A stretch of 64,000 nucleotides of DNA from Aminivibrio sp. (GTDB taxonomy: Bacteria; Synergistota; Synergistia; Synergistales; Aminobacteriaceae), in contig NZ_JAESIH010000043.1 in NCBI RefSeq assembly GCF_016756745.1, positions 1-64,000 of the forward strand, given 5' to 3'. The notes below the pieces were generated by a model. The model made no database searches, was not told the DNA's origin, and was given only the letters and a program-made list of their open reading frames with translations. The position numbers and the translations under genes are program-made. This document shows positions 1-8,702 of this stretch, in pieces. Every line of letters starts with the position of its first letter. The stretch's first letter is position 1.

Positions 1-146
1 AACCGACACGGATGTCGGTTTCACAAGCAGGCAACCGGCGAACGCAGGGAGCCGTGTTGATCGCTTGGGCAGTTGTCAAGGACGACAATCTGCACCCCCC
101 GCCCAAGCGTTCCCCGGTGACACTCCCCGCTGCCTGCGGATTTAGG
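1..146 (+). repeat. Palindromic intergenic element, copy A (cut by window start)
   Basis: This is the right part of the recurring element seen whole at 38808-39088. It begins with the hairpin AACCGACA-CGGA-TGTCGGTT, continues through a GCTTGGGC...GCCCAAGC stem that encloses TTGTC/GACAA, and ends with GCGGATTTAGG at 136-146. It lies just beyond the 3' end of the panF-like gene. The left half lies outside the window. Confidence 0.85.
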
Positions 147-187
147 TCCCCTTGTCTGCCTTGCGCTGCTCACCGGTTTTCACCATC

Positions 188-1666
188 TCATTCTCCTCCC
201 CAGAAAGCGGCGAGAGTCGCATCGTCCGGCTTTTTCCCGATATACGACCCGAGAATGAAGACGGCCAAGGCCACCGCTAAGGAAGGTACTATCTGGTGGG
301 TTCCTCCGATCTGGATCTTGCCGATCATGAACCAGATGAAGGTCCCGCAGCCCGCCGCCATGGAAAGCAGCGCCCCCGCGGCATTGGCCCGTTTCCAGTA
401 GAGTCCCAGCACGGTGGGCCAGAAAAAGACGGCTTCCAGTCCGCCGAAGGCGAAGAGATTGATCCACACCAGCAGCGACGGAGGACGGAGGGCCGCAAGG
501 AAAACTATTGCGCCTATCGCCGCCGTGACGACCAGGCTCATCCGTCCCAGTTTCTCCGGCGTGACCGGGAGATTCTTTTTGACCGCATGATGGTGGTAGA
601 GGTCCTTCACTATGGCCGCAGAGGAAATGATGAGCATGGAATCCACGGTGGACATGATGGCGGCAAGGGGGCCGGCGATGAAGACTCCTGCCCAGAAGGG
701 GGACAGCAGCTTCACCGTTATGGTCGGCACGGCAAGATCGCCCACCTCGATCCCGGGCAGGACGGCTCTCCCGAGGGCCCCGACGAGGTGCATGGTCAGC
801 ATGAGGAATCCCACCACGAAGGTGCCGATGATCATGCCGTTGTTCATGGACCGGGCGTCACGGAAGCCCAGGCATTTCTGGGTGGTCTGGGGCAGACCGA
901 GCACGGCGAAGCCGACCAGCACCCAGAAGGAGAGGATAAAGGGTCTGGGTATGGCGTTTCCCGGCCCTGTGGGGGTGAGAAGAGCTGGGTCCGTTTCCCT
1001 GAGAACGGCCATGATCCTGTCCATGCCGCCTCCGGCGTTCACGACCGCCCACAGCAGGGCCGCGGAGGCGCAGATCATGACGCACCCCTGGATGGTGTCG
1101 GTGATCACCACCGCCCTGAAACCTCCCACGGCAGTATAGATCACCACGGTGATGCCGAAGATGATGAGCCCGACGAGATAGGGGTAGCCCGTCACTGCCT
1201 GGAAAAGTCTCGCCCCGCCGATGAACTGGGCCAGCATGGAGGCCATGAAGAACACCAGGATGGCGAGGGAGGCGAGCACCACCACGAGTTCGTTTTTATA
1301 GCGGGCTCTCAGGTATTCCGTGATGGTCACGGCATTGACCTTCCGGGAGACGATGGCGAATTTCTTGCCGAGGACGCCCAGGGTGAGGAAGGCCGTGGGC
1401 ACCTGAATCATGGCGAGAAGGATCCAGCCGAGGCCGAGCTTGTAGGCCACACCCGGCCCGCCGACGAAGCTGCTGGCGCTCGTGTAGGTGGTGATCACCG
1501 CCATGGCCAGGACGAAGCCCCCCATGGACCGGCCGCCGATGAAGTACTCCTCGAGAAAGCCCTTTGCGTCGGACGGTTTGGCGGCGGCCCGCTTTCCCCA
1601 CACTGCGACGGCGAAAACGAGGACGAGATATACTGCCAGGGGCAGAATCATGTCCATGTTGTTCAT
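188..1666 (-). CDS. panF: Sodium:solute symporter, PanF (pantothenate) type
   Basis: This is a 492-residue inner-membrane symporter of the SSS family, with about 13 hydrophobic segments and the usual family length. The N-terminal stretch has the family pattern: an EEYFIGGRSMGG loop followed by a helix with TTYTSASSF, where Na+-binding Ser/Thr residues lie in characterised relatives. The likely job is Na+-driven uptake of pantothenate. The assignment rests on overall resemblance to PanF and on the YhdT-like gene immediately upstream, whose stop codon overlaps the ATG here (ATGA). That pairing is typical of panF loci. Another small carboxylate is possible as substrate, because SSS specificity cannot be read from sequence. 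AAGGG lies just before the ATG. Confidence 0.85.
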   Translation of the reverse strand: MNNMDMILPLAVYLVLVFAVAVWGKRAAAKPSDAKGFLEEYFIGGRSMGGFVLAMAVITTYTSASSFVGGPGVAYKLGLGWILLAMIQVPTAFLTLGVLGKKFAIVSRKVNAVTITEYLRARYKNELVVVLASLAILVFFMASMLAQFIGGARLFQAVTGYPYLVGLIIFGITVVIYTAVGGFRAVVITDTIQGCVMICASAALLWAVVNAGGGMDRIMAVLRETDPALLTPTGPGNAIPRPFILSFWVLVGFAVLGLPQTTQKCLGFRDARSMNNGMIIGTFVVGFLMLTMHLVGALGRAVLPGIEVGDLAVPTITVKLLSPFWAGVFIAGPLAAIMSTVDSMLIISSAAIVKDLYHHHAVKKNLPVTPEKLGRMSLVVTAAIGAIVFLAALRPPSLLVWINLFAFGGLEAVFFWPTVLGLYWKRANAAGALLSMAAGCGTFIWFMIGKIQIGGTHQIVPSLAVALAVFILGSYIGKKPDDATLAAFWGGE

Positions 1667-1953
1667 CCCTTACTGCCTCCCGTCTCTTCGGGATCGGTCC
1701 CCTCGATGGAATCCTCGGAGAAGAAGAGGCGCACCACCACCCATACCAGGAGGGAAATGCCGATGTACCCCACGATGCAGCTGTAAAAGAACCACGACGG
1801 CAGCCCGAGGACGTAGGTATATTCCCCCGGATCTCCCGAGCCGAGACCGTAAGCTGTAAAATACCACCATGCAAAGAACAGGACATACATGCCGATGGAT
1901 ATGACGGCCTCACGGTTCGCCCGTCGGTACCGGCTGTCTTCTTTGAACTTCAC
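1663..1953 (-). CDS. yhdT: YhdT-family small membrane protein (DUF997)
   Basis: This 96-residue protein has two predicted membrane helices (about residues 20-40 and 55-75), an FAWWYFTAYG segment and a GLPSWFFYSCI segment, as in YhdT/DUF997 proteins that accompany PanF. I place the start at a GTG (1953) because GGAGGTG precedes it at ideal spacing. An in-frame ATG further upstream (2076) would add a poorly conserved basic extension. It is translationally coupled to the symporter by an ATGA overlap. Its function is not established; it is probably an accessory subunit of the transporter. Confidence 0.8.
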   Translation of the reverse strand: MKFKEDSRYRRANREAVISIGMYVLFFAWWYFTAYGLGSGDPGEYTYVLGLPSWFFYSCIVGYIGISLLVWVVVRLFFSEDSIEGTDPEETGGSKG

Positions 1954-2116
1954 TTCGCCCACCTCCGTTTTCCTTGTCTGTGCCGCACTTCTTTTTTTCC
2001 GTGCTTTCCATATTACAGTAAAACCCCTCTCTTTGAAATTCCTGAAAAAGAGAGATTCCGGCGAATTCCAGCCCATATTTTGAAAATACCCCTTTTATCT
2101 CTCTTTTGCTTTGGTA

Positions 2117-2145
2117 TTGACATTTCAGGAATCCTTCCCCAAAAT
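2117..2145 (+). promoter_or_regulatory. Candidate leu operon promoter
   Basis: TTGACA at 2117-2122, a 17-nt spacer, then CAAAAT at 2140-2145 (four of six -10 consensus bases). It lies about 40 nt upstream of the leader-peptide start, and nothing else on this strand would need it. Confidence 0.6.
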
Positions 2146-2187
2146 GATCGAAACTTACCAAGCCCCGAAGAAAGGAGGGAACCAGCC

Positions 2188-2283
2188 ATGAAAGGATCAG
2201 TTCAGTACATTCGTACCGTATCCTCTTCTCTGTGCCTCCTCCTCGGTTGCCGGTTCCCCCCTGGAACGCCGGCAGCCTGGTAA
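2188..2283 (+). CDS. leuL: Leu operon leader peptide (attenuation)
   Basis: This is a 31-codon ORF with a strong ribosome binding site (AAAGGAGGG, 2171-2179) and ATG at 2188. Its centre reads SLCLLLG, so four of five consecutive codons are leucine (ctg, ctc, ctc, ctc). It stops at TAA 2281-2283, 19 nt before a perfect intrinsic terminator and about 100 nt before leuA. This is the classic arrangement of a leucine attenuator, in which ribosome stalling at Leu codons when charged tRNA-Leu is scarce changes folding of the downstream RNA. The function is inferred from the layout. The peptide resembles no protein I know. Confidence 0.85.
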   Translation: MKGSVQYIRTVSSSLCLLLGCRFPPGTPAAW

Positions 2284-2302
2284 GCTGCGGAACGGCATTC
2301 CC

Positions 2303-2342
2303 GGGCCGGAACCTCTCTCAAGGAGGTTCCGGCCCTTTTTTT
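2303..2342 (+). terminator. Leu attenuator terminator hairpin
   Basis: A perfect 13-bp stem (left arm 2303-2315, right arm 2323-2335) has a 7-nt loop and is followed by seven T residues. It lies between the leader peptide and leuA. An upstream GGTTCC within the leader ORF can pair with GGAACC of the left arm, which offers an alternative fold. Confidence 0.9.
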
Positions 2343-2381
2343 ATCCCCGGCAGCGGGGACAGTATGAAAGGAGAGACGTAC

Positions 2382-3935
2382 ATGACGGAGAACCACATGG
2401 TACGGATATTCGACACCACTCTCCGGGACGGAGAACAGGCAGCGGGGATCAACCTGAACAGGGAAGAGAAGCTTCAGGTAGCCCTCCGGCTTGCGAAGAT
2501 GAACGTGGACATCATCGAGGCCGGCTTTCCCGCTGCCTCCCCCGGCGATTTCGAGGCGGTGAAACTCATAGCCGACACGGTAAAAGGCCCTGTCATCGCC
2601 GGTCTCGCCCGGACCAGGAAGGAGGATATCCGCTCGGCCGCCGAGGCGGTCCGGAGCGCCGGAAGGGGTAGAATCCACACCTTCATCGCCACGAGTCCCA
2701 TCCACATGGAGTTCAAGCTGAAGATGACCCCCGAACAGGTTCTCGGTGAAGTCGGGCAGGCGGTGACCTATGCCCGCTCCCTCGTGGAAGACGTGGAGTT
2801 TTCAGCCGAGGACGCGAGCCGATCCGACACGGTTTTCCTTGCCCAGGTCTTCCGCACGGCCGCCGACTGCGGAGCCTCCACCCTCAACATACCCGACACG
2901 GTGGGATACGCCGTTCCCGAGGAATTCGGCGCCTTCGTGAGGGCGGTCATCGAGGCAACGGACCGTCCCGGGGTGACCTGGTCGGTGCACTGCCACAACG
3001 ACCTCGGCATGGCTGTGGCGAACTCAATGGCGGCCGTGCGGGCAGGAGCCCGGCAGGTGGAGTGCACGGTGAACGGCCTGGGGGAACGGGCCGGAAACGC
3101 GTCCCTGGAAGAAGTGGTCATGGGGCTTCGGACCAGGAGAGACAGCTACGGCTGCGAAACATTCCTGGACACGACGAAGCTCTGGGACATCAGCTCCCTG
3201 GTGTCGAGGATGACGGGATTCCCCGTGCCCCCCAACAAGGCCGTCGTCGGCTCGAACGCCTTCGCCCACGAGGCAGGCATCCACCAGCACGGCGTGCTCT
3301 GCAACCGGGAGACCTACGAGATCATGAACCCCGAGGACGTGGGTGCCCCGGGCAGCAGGCTCGTCCTGGGCAAACATTCGGGAAAGCACGCCTTCCGGCA
3401 GAGAGTGGAAGAGATGGGTTTCTCCCTCTCAGAGGAGAAACTCACCGAAGCCATGGCTCTCTTCAAAACCCTGTGCGACAGGAAGGAGATCGTCACCACA
3501 GAGGACCTCGAGGCCATGATCAACAACGAAATCCTCTCAGCTGCGGAAAGCCGCAGGATCGTCCTGAAGACCTTCCTCGTTCAGGTGGGACGGGGACACG
3601 GGACCGCCACGGTAACCCTGGAGGACGGCGGCCGGGAGGCCACGGACGCGGCCACGGGCAACGGGCCGGTGGACGCCGCCTACAGGGCCATCCGCCGCAT
3701 CGTCGGCATCGAGCCGGAGCTGGAGAACTATTCCATCCGCTCGGTCACCGAGGCCTCGGACGCCACCGGGGAAGCGAGGATTACCCTTTTCTTCGAGGGA
3801 ATCCGGGTTTCCGGCCGGGGAGCCGGCACCGACGTCATAGAAGCGAGCATCAAGGCATATATCGACGGAATCAACCGCCTCTTCCAGAAGGCGGTATCGA
3901 AAGGAGTGCGTTTGTATGGGAAGAACGTTGGTTAG
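2382..3935 (+). CDS. leuA: 2-isopropylmalate synthase
   Basis: It catalyses the first committed step of leucine synthesis: acetyl-CoA + 2-oxoisovalerate to 2-isopropylmalate. The protein has 517 residues, close to the 520-residue family norm. The DRE-TIM barrel starts with [10 protein letters not shown] (10-19), and HCHND (about 203-207) gives metal ligands. The C-terminal region after about residue 370 matches the regulatory LeuA dimer domain that binds leucine. The ATG at 2382 is chosen because AAAGGAGA precedes it by 7-8 nt; the ATG at 2364 would overlap that site. Homocitrate or citramalate synthase is less likely given leuCDB directly downstream. Expression should respond to the upstream attenuator. 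Confidence 0.95.
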   Translation: MTENHMVRIFDTTLRDGEQAAGINLNREEKLQVALRLAKMNVDIIEAGFPAASPGDFEAVKLIADTVKGPVIAGLARTRKEDIRSAAEAVRSAGRGRIHTFIATSPIHMEFKLKMTPEQVLGEVGQAVTYARSLVEDVEFSAEDASRSDTVFLAQVFRTAADCGASTLNIPDTVGYAVPEEFGAFVRAVIEATDRPGVTWSVHCHNDLGMAVANSMAAVRAGARQVECTVNGLGERAGNASLEEVVMGLRTRRDSYGCETFLDTTKLWDISSLVSRMTGFPVPPNKAVVGSNAFAHEAGIHQHGVLCNRETYEIMNPEDVGAPGSRLVLGKHSGKHAFRQRVEEMGFSLSEEKLTEAMALFKTLCDRKEIVTTEDLEAMINNEILSAAESRRIVLKTFLVQVGRGHGTATVTLEDGGREATDAATGNGPVDAAYRAIRRIVGIEPELENYSIRSVTEASDATGEARITLFFEGIRVSGRGAGTDVIEASIKAYIDGINRLFQKAVSKGVRLYGKNVG

Positions 3936-5205
3936 CGCAATCATAGCGGCTCATTCGTCGCAGAAGGCCGTAGAGGGGGAAATCTGCCAGGTGAAGGTGG
4001 ATTTCGCCTTCGCGAACGACATCACCGGGGCGCCTGCCGCGGCGGCGTTCCGTGAGATGGGGGCGGAAAGGGTGTTCGACCCTGAGCGGTGTGCCCTCCT
4101 CCCCGACCATTTCACCCCCAACAAGGACATCGCTTCGGCGGAACAGACCAAGAACGGCAGGGAGTTCGCCAAAGAACAGGGAATGCTCTACTGGGAAGTG
4201 GGCAGGGTGGGCATTGAGCACGCCTTCCTTCCCGAAAAGGGCTATATCCTCCCGGGGGACATCGTCCTCGGGGCGGACAGCCATACATGCACCGGCGGCG
4301 CCCTTGGCGCTCTCTCCACCGGTGTGGGAAGCACGGACCTCGCTGCCGTCTGGGCCCTTGGAGAAACATGGCTCAAGGTGCCTCCCACCATCCGGGTCGA
4401 TTTTCGGGGAAAGCGCCCCGGGTGGGTGACCGGCAAGGATATGATCCTCTCCCTCATCGGACGCATCAGCGTCCAGGGAGCCAGGTACATGGCCCTCGAG
4501 TTCGGCGGCGAGGGAATCGAAAACCTGCCCATGGACGACAGGTTCACCATTGCCAACATGGCCGTGGAAGCCGGCGCCAAAACGGGAGTCTTCGTCCCCG
4601 ACGAGAAAACCATCGAGTACGCCCGGTCGAGGGCGGCCCGGGAGTTCACACCCCGCTACCCCGACAGTGACGCGGTCTATACCCGCCGGGAGATCTTCGA
4701 CTTTGACGAGATGGACCCCGTGGCGGCCATGCCCCACTCCCCCGACAACGTGAAACCCGTCCGGGAGTGCGGATCGCCCGAGATCGACCAAGTGTTCATC
4801 GGGGCCTGCACCAACGGCCGCTTTCGAGACGTCGAAACCGCGGCGAAGCTGATGGAGGGGAAAAAAGTGGCCCCCAACGTACGGTGCATCGTCATCCCGG
4901 CCTCCTACGAAGTCTACAACGCCGCCATGGACAAAGGGTATCTCCGCATCTTCACCGAGGCCGGAGCCGTGGTCTGCACTCCTACATGCGGTCCCTGCCT
5001 CGGAGGGCACATGGGCATTCTCGCCGCAGGCGAACGGTGCGTTTCCACCAGCAACCGCAACTTCGTGGGCCGCATGGGCAGCCCGAAGAGCGAGCTGATC
5101 CTCGCCAGCCCCCTCACCGCGGCCGCGAGCGCCGTTACGGGAAGGCTCACCGATCCGAGGGACGTTATGCCGGAAGATTTCTTCAAGAATCTGGAGGGGA
5201 AATAA
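3916..5205 (+). CDS. leuC: 3-isopropylmalate dehydratase, large subunit
   Basis: A 429-residue aconitase-family catalytic subunit that isomerises 2- to 3-isopropylmalate together with LeuD. The 4Fe-4S ligands are visible: Cys of GACTNGR (about 298) and the two Cys of CGPC (about 358 and 361). [10 protein letters not shown] is the family signature. The length matches the shorter archaeal/anaerobe-type LeuC rather than the 466-residue enterobacterial form. The start overlaps the end of leuA by 20 nt, and AAAGGAG lies 9-10 nt upstream, so translation is probably coupled. Confidence 0.95.
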   Translation: MGRTLVSAIIAAHSSQKAVEGEICQVKVDFAFANDITGAPAAAAFREMGAERVFDPERCALLPDHFTPNKDIASAEQTKNGREFAKEQGMLYWEVGRVGIEHAFLPEKGYILPGDIVLGADSHTCTGGALGALSTGVGSTDLAAVWALGETWLKVPPTIRVDFRGKRPGWVTGKDMILSLIGRISVQGARYMALEFGGEGIENLPMDDRFTIANMAVEAGAKTGVFVPDEKTIEYARSRAAREFTPRYPDSDAVYTRREIFDFDEMDPVAAMPHSPDNVKPVRECGSPEIDQVFIGACTNGRFRDVETAAKLMEGKKVAPNVRCIVIPASYEVYNAAMDKGYLRIFTEAGAVVCTPTCGPCLGGHMGILAAGERCVSTSNRNFVGRMGSPKSELILASPLTAAASAVTGRLTDPRDVMPEDFFKNLEGK

Positions 5206-5207
5206 CC

Positions 5208-5723
5208 ATGACGAATTCTTTTTCAGGAAAAGCGTGGAAATACGGAGATCATATCGACACTGACGTGATCATTCCCGCCCGCTACCTCGTCTCCAGCGAC
5301 GAGGCCGTACTGGGGAAACACTGTATGGAGGACATCGACAAGGACTTTGTCCGCAACATGTCCAAGGGCGACATGATCGTCGCCGGGGAGAATTTCGGCT
5401 GCGGTTCCTCAAGGGAACACGCCCCCCTGGCCATCAAGGGTGCCGGGTGCAGCTGCGTCATCGCGGCCTCCTTCGCCCGGATATTTTACCGGAACGCGAT
5501 CAACGTCGGCCTTCCCATCTTCGAGTGCCCCGAGGCTGCCGCCTCCATCGAAACGGGGGATGAGGTGGCCGTGGACCCCGTCGCCGGGACCATCGAGAAC
5601 CGGACCAAGGGAGTGACCTTCCGGGTGGCCCCCTTCGCACCCTTCCTCCAGGAGCTTATCAGCGTAGGCGGTCTCATCCCCTACGCCCGCAGGCGGATCG
5701 AAGAGCGGAGGAAGAGAGCATGA
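5208..5723 (+). CDS. leuD: 3-isopropylmalate dehydratase, small subunit
   Basis: A 171-residue swivel-domain subunit of isopropylmalate isomerase. Conserved segments are [15 protein letters not shown] near the N-terminus, then [13 protein letters not shown], which contributes substrate-binding residues, then [12 protein letters not shown]. Its size fits the stand-alone short LeuD that pairs with short LeuC. The ATG follows the leuC stop by 2 nt, with GGAGGGG inside the leuC end. Its stop overlaps the leuB start (ATGA). Confidence 0.95.
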   Translation: MTNSFSGKAWKYGDHIDTDVIIPARYLVSSDEAVLGKHCMEDIDKDFVRNMSKGDMIVAGENFGCGSSREHAPLAIKGAGCSCVIAASFARIFYRNAINVGLPIFECPEAAASIETGDEVAVDPVAGTIENRTKGVTFRVAPFAPFLQELISVGGLIPYARRRIEERRKRA

Positions 5724-6853
5724 GCGGAAAGGACTACGTGGTGGCCCGGATTCCCGGAGACGGCATCGGCCCCGAGGTCATCGGCGAAACATCGCGGATC
5801 CTCGAGGCGGCGGGCCGGAAGCACGGATTTTCCCTGACCTGGGCCGACTACCCCTTCGGCGCCGACCATTACCTGAAGACAGGGGAAATCCTGCCTGCCT
5901 CCGCCGTAGACGAGATGAGTTCCATGGACGCCCTGCTCCTTGGTGCGGTGGGAGACCCCCGGGTCAAGCCGGGAATCCTCGAAAGGGGGATTCTCCTCAC
6001 CATACGGTTCCACTTCGACCAGTACGTGAACCTCCGGCCTGCGAAGAGCTATCCCCGGGTTCCCCTTCCCGTGGCACCGAAGGGAGGAAAGGGGCTGGAT
6101 ACTCTCGTCGTCAGGGAGAACACGGAAGATTTTTACATCGGCATCGGCAGCAGGACGGAAAAAGGGACGGCGGACTTCAGCCTTGACACGAAACGGGGGC
6201 TCTATTCTCTCGAGGGTAATCTTAGAGGGACCTTCTCCGGAGGCGTGGAAGGGGCCTTCCAGCTCGGAGTGGCCTCCGAGCCGGGCGTCCGCAGGGTGGT
6301 AGCCTATGGATGCAGGGCGGCAAAGGCCCGGGGCGAGGAGAAAATCACCCTGGCGTCAAAGTCGAACGCCCTCCCCCAGATCTACGGTTTCTGGGAGGAC
6401 ATCGCCAAAGACGAGACAGCCCGCCACGGCGTGGGGCTCGGCATAGTGAACGTGGACGCCATGTGCTACCACCTGGTGCGCACCCCTGACCTGTACGGGG
6501 TGGTGGTGGCCCCCAACATGTTCGGCGACATCGTGAGCGACCTCCTCGCCGGGCTGGCCGGAGGCCTCGGGGTGGCCGCAGGAGCCGACATCGGCGACGG
6601 CCTTTCCATGTTTGAGCCCATCCATGGGTCGGCCCCGGACATCGCCGGGACGGGAAAGGCCAACCCCATTGCCGCCATCCTCACGGGGGCCCTCCTGCTT
6701 GAGCATATCGGGGAGCGGACCGCCGCGAAAGCCGTGGAGAACAGTCTCACCGCCTTCCTTGCGGAAGCGGCTCCCGGGGATCTTCCCGTGGAATTCGGCG
6801 GACAGGGAACGACCCGCGCCGTGGGAGAGGCCATACTGGAACGGATCCGGTGA
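5720..6853 (+). CDS. leuB: 3-isopropylmalate dehydrogenase
   Basis: A 377-residue NAD-dependent beta-decarboxylating dehydrogenase that converts 3-isopropylmalate to 2-oxoisocaproate. The N-terminus IPGDGIGPEV and the metal-binding NMFGDIVSDLLAGLAGG segment place it in the IMDH/ICDH family. LRPAKSYPRVP holds the substrate arginine region. Tartrate or isocitrate dehydrogenase cannot be excluded from the fold alone, but position at the end of leuACD decides it. A strong terminator begins at its stop codon. Confidence 0.92.
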   Translation: MSGKDYVVARIPGDGIGPEVIGETSRILEAAGRKHGFSLTWADYPFGADHYLKTGEILPASAVDEMSSMDALLLGAVGDPRVKPGILERGILLTIRFHFDQYVNLRPAKSYPRVPLPVAPKGGKGLDTLVVRENTEDFYIGIGSRTEKGTADFSLDTKRGLYSLEGNLRGTFSGGVEGAFQLGVASEPGVRRVVAYGCRAAKARGEEKITLASKSNALPQIYGFWEDIAKDETARHGVGLGIVNVDAMCYHLVRTPDLYGVVVAPNMFGDIVSDLLAGLAGGLGVAAGADIGDGLSMFEPIHGSAPDIAGTGKANPIAAILTGALLLEHIGERTAAKAVENSLTAFLAEAAPGDLPVEFGGQGTTRAVGEAILERIR

Positions 6854-6900
6854 CGTAAAAAAGCCCGGTGCGGCGAATTCCGCACCGGGCTTTTTTACGT
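6853..6900. terminator. Bidirectional terminator between leuB and the aldolase gene
   Basis: Perfect 21-bp inverted repeat (6853-6873 and 6880-6900) with loop CGAATT. A GC-rich core is flanked by A6 and T6, so it works for both converging units. The stop codons of both genes abut it. Confidence 0.95.
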
Positions 6901-7661
6901 CAGGCCCTAATCCCCCCGACAATGTTTCTGCAGACTTCCGCGAAGATCAGGCTGTCCATGCTGTAGGCTATGTAGGAAAACCCCTGTTCAATCCTGGCCT
7001 TTGCCTCCTCCACCGACCCCACGAAGATCCCCGCAGGCTTTCCCGCTTTTTTCGCCGTGGCCAGGGCCCTGGCCACGGCGTCGACCATCACGGTATGATA
7101 AATCTGCCCCGGAATGCCGAAAGACTGGGAGAGATCGTAGGGACCGACGAATATGACGTCCACGCCGTCCACGGCGGCAATGCCGTCAAGGCATTCAAGC
7201 CCCTGGCGATTTTCGCAGTGGACGACCACCAGGGTCTCTCGGTTGGCCTCCTCGAAGTACTCCGCCATGCCGGGAACGAAGCCGTACCGGGACGACCTGG
7301 TGAGGCACGCCCCCCGGTCGCCCTTCGGAAAATACTTGGCTGACCGGACCACGTTCTCCGCCGTTTCGGGAGAGTTCACCTGGGGCACCTGGATTCCCGC
7401 CGCCCCCACGTCGAGGGTTCGGAGAATGGTGGTGGGCGCCGTATCGGTCACCCGGACGATGGGGGCCATTCCCCGGAGCTCCGCGGCCCGGATCATGTGC
7501 TGGATGGATTCGGGGCTCCCTGGGCCGTGCTCCGTGTCGATGATGCAATAGTCGAACCCTGCGAGCCCAGCGATTTCCACGAGGTCGGGGCAGTTGAGGG
7601 TGATGAAGGTCCCGAGCGCGACCCCGCCCTCGGCAAGTTTCCGCTTCAGATGGTTGATCAC
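6900..7661 (-). CDS. HpcH/HpaI-family class II aldolase
   Basis: A 253-residue TIM-barrel aldolase that cleaves 2-keto-4-hydroxy acids to pyruvate (or oxaloacetate) plus an aldehyde. DTEHGP (about 42-47) and the GIQVPQVNSPE segment carry the metal and substrate residues of HpaI-type enzymes. The GTG start is preceded by GGAGGG. It is the last gene of a (-) unit with a PEP-mutase-like lyase, a TRAP transporter and a GntR regulator, so it probably serves catabolism of an imported hydroxy- or keto-acid. Relatives act on 2,4-dihydroxyhept-2-enedioate, 2-keto-3-deoxy-rhamnonate or ketodeoxyglucarate. The actual substrate is unknown. Confidence 0.85.
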   Translation of the reverse strand: MINHLKRKLAEGGVALGTFITLNCPDLVEIAGLAGFDYCIIDTEHGPGSPESIQHMIRAAELRGMAPIVRVTDTAPTTILRTLDVGAAGIQVPQVNSPETAENVVRSAKYFPKGDRGACLTRSSRYGFVPGMAEYFEEANRETLVVVHCENRQGLECLDGIAAVDGVDVIFVGPYDLSQSFGIPGQIYHTVMVDAVARALATAKKAGKPAGIFVGSVEEAKARIEQGFSYIAYSMDSLIFAEVCRNIVGGIRA

Positions 7662-7735
7662 TTGGTATCCCTCCGTTGGAGTAATAATCTCAGAGCTTTT
7701 CCATTATATACTCCGCGCTCCGTTTCCCGGCAACC

Positions 7736-8653
7736 TTACTCGACGATTTTCTTCTTCCCCCGATATTTTTCCTCCAGGACGCTCGGTGGAATGTACTTCT
7801 CCTCCATTTCACGAATTTCGTCCAGCCGGACCAGTTCGGCGAACTCCCTGAAGGTGAAGAGCCGGTCAAGATACCCCTCGGAGACGCCTTCTTTCCGGAT
7901 CTGCGTCATTACCTCGTACATACCCCTCGCGGCAGCGAACAGGGCCGACAGGGCGGGAACGATCATCTTGAAGCCCATGGCCTCCGCTTCCTTTACGGGA
8001 ACGAGAGGAGTCTTCCCCCCCTCGATGAGGTTGAGCATGAGGGGCACGCCGATTTCCTTCACGGCCCGTTCCATCTGCTCCCGGGTCTCCAGGGCCTCCA
8101 CGAAGACCATGTCGACACCGGCGGCAACCGCAGCTTTCGCCCGGTCGAGGGCATCCTCGAATCCCGTGACGTGGATGGCGTCCGTCCTGTACATTATCAC
8201 CACATCGGGGTCAAGTTCATTCCGTGCGTCGATGGCTGCCCGAAGCTTCCCCATCATCTCCTCCCTGGAGATGACCTGCTTGCCCTCCATGTGGCCGCAG
8301 CGCTTGGGAGACACCTGGTCCTCCATGAAGAGGCCCGCCGCTCCGGCCCAGATGTACTCCCGGACGGTCCTGTCGGCGTTCACGGCATTGCCGAAGCCGT
8401 TGTCGGAGTCGCCAAGGACGGGAATTCTCACCGCCCGGGTGATGGATTTCAGCTGGGCGGCCATCTCGGTGAGGGTCAGCAGGCCGATGTCAGGCTGACC
8501 AAGCCTGACAGCCGCCGTTCCATACCCGGAATGGAAGACCGCTTCGAAACCTGCCATTTCACAGATCCTGGCGCTCAGCGAGTCATACACCCCTGGAACA
8601 ACAACAGCGCCGGGTCGTTCGAGGAGGGTTCTCAGCTGTTTTGACGTTTTCAT
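7736..8653 (-). CDS. Isocitrate lyase/PEP mutase superfamily lyase
   Basis: A 305-residue (beta/alpha)8 enzyme. The catalytic loop KRCGHMEGK is the C-C lyase form of the family (Cys as general acid), as in 2-methylisocitrate lyase and 2,3-dimethylmalate lyase, and unlike phosphonate-bond enzymes. GDSDNGFGNA supplies metal-binding acidic residues. In a TRAP-linked operon with an HpaI aldolase, the reaction is probably cleavage of a substituted malate or citrate to pyruvate or a similar product plus a carboxylate. No prpC or prpD neighbour is seen, so methylisocitrate lyase is not favoured. AAAGGAG precedes the ATG. Confidence 0.8.
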   Translation of the reverse strand: MKTSKQLRTLLERPGAVVVPGVYDSLSARICEMAGFEAVFHSGYGTAAVRLGQPDIGLLTLTEMAAQLKSITRAVRIPVLGDSDNGFGNAVNADRTVREYIWAGAAGLFMEDQVSPKRCGHMEGKQVISREEMMGKLRAAIDARNELDPDVVIMYRTDAIHVTGFEDALDRAKAAVAAGVDMVFVEALETREQMERAVKEIGVPLMLNLIEGGKTPLVPVKEAEAMGFKMIVPALSALFAAARGMYEVMTQIRKEGVSEGYLDRLFTFREFAELVRLDEIREMEEKYIPPSVLEEKYRGKKKIVE

Positions 8654-8702
8654 AGGTCGTCTCCTTTCATTATAAGAACGCCGGCGGAGGAAACCCCGCT
8701 CC

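Noticed and set aside
296-1786. Long open frame (496 codons) antisense to the panF-like gene
   Set aside because: His/Asp/Gly-rich composition typical of a shadow frame in GC-rich DNA; no ribosome site; the opposite strand has a clear transporter.
3871-5010. 379-codon minus-strand frame over leuC
   Set aside because: No family features and it covers a well-conserved dehydratase gene.
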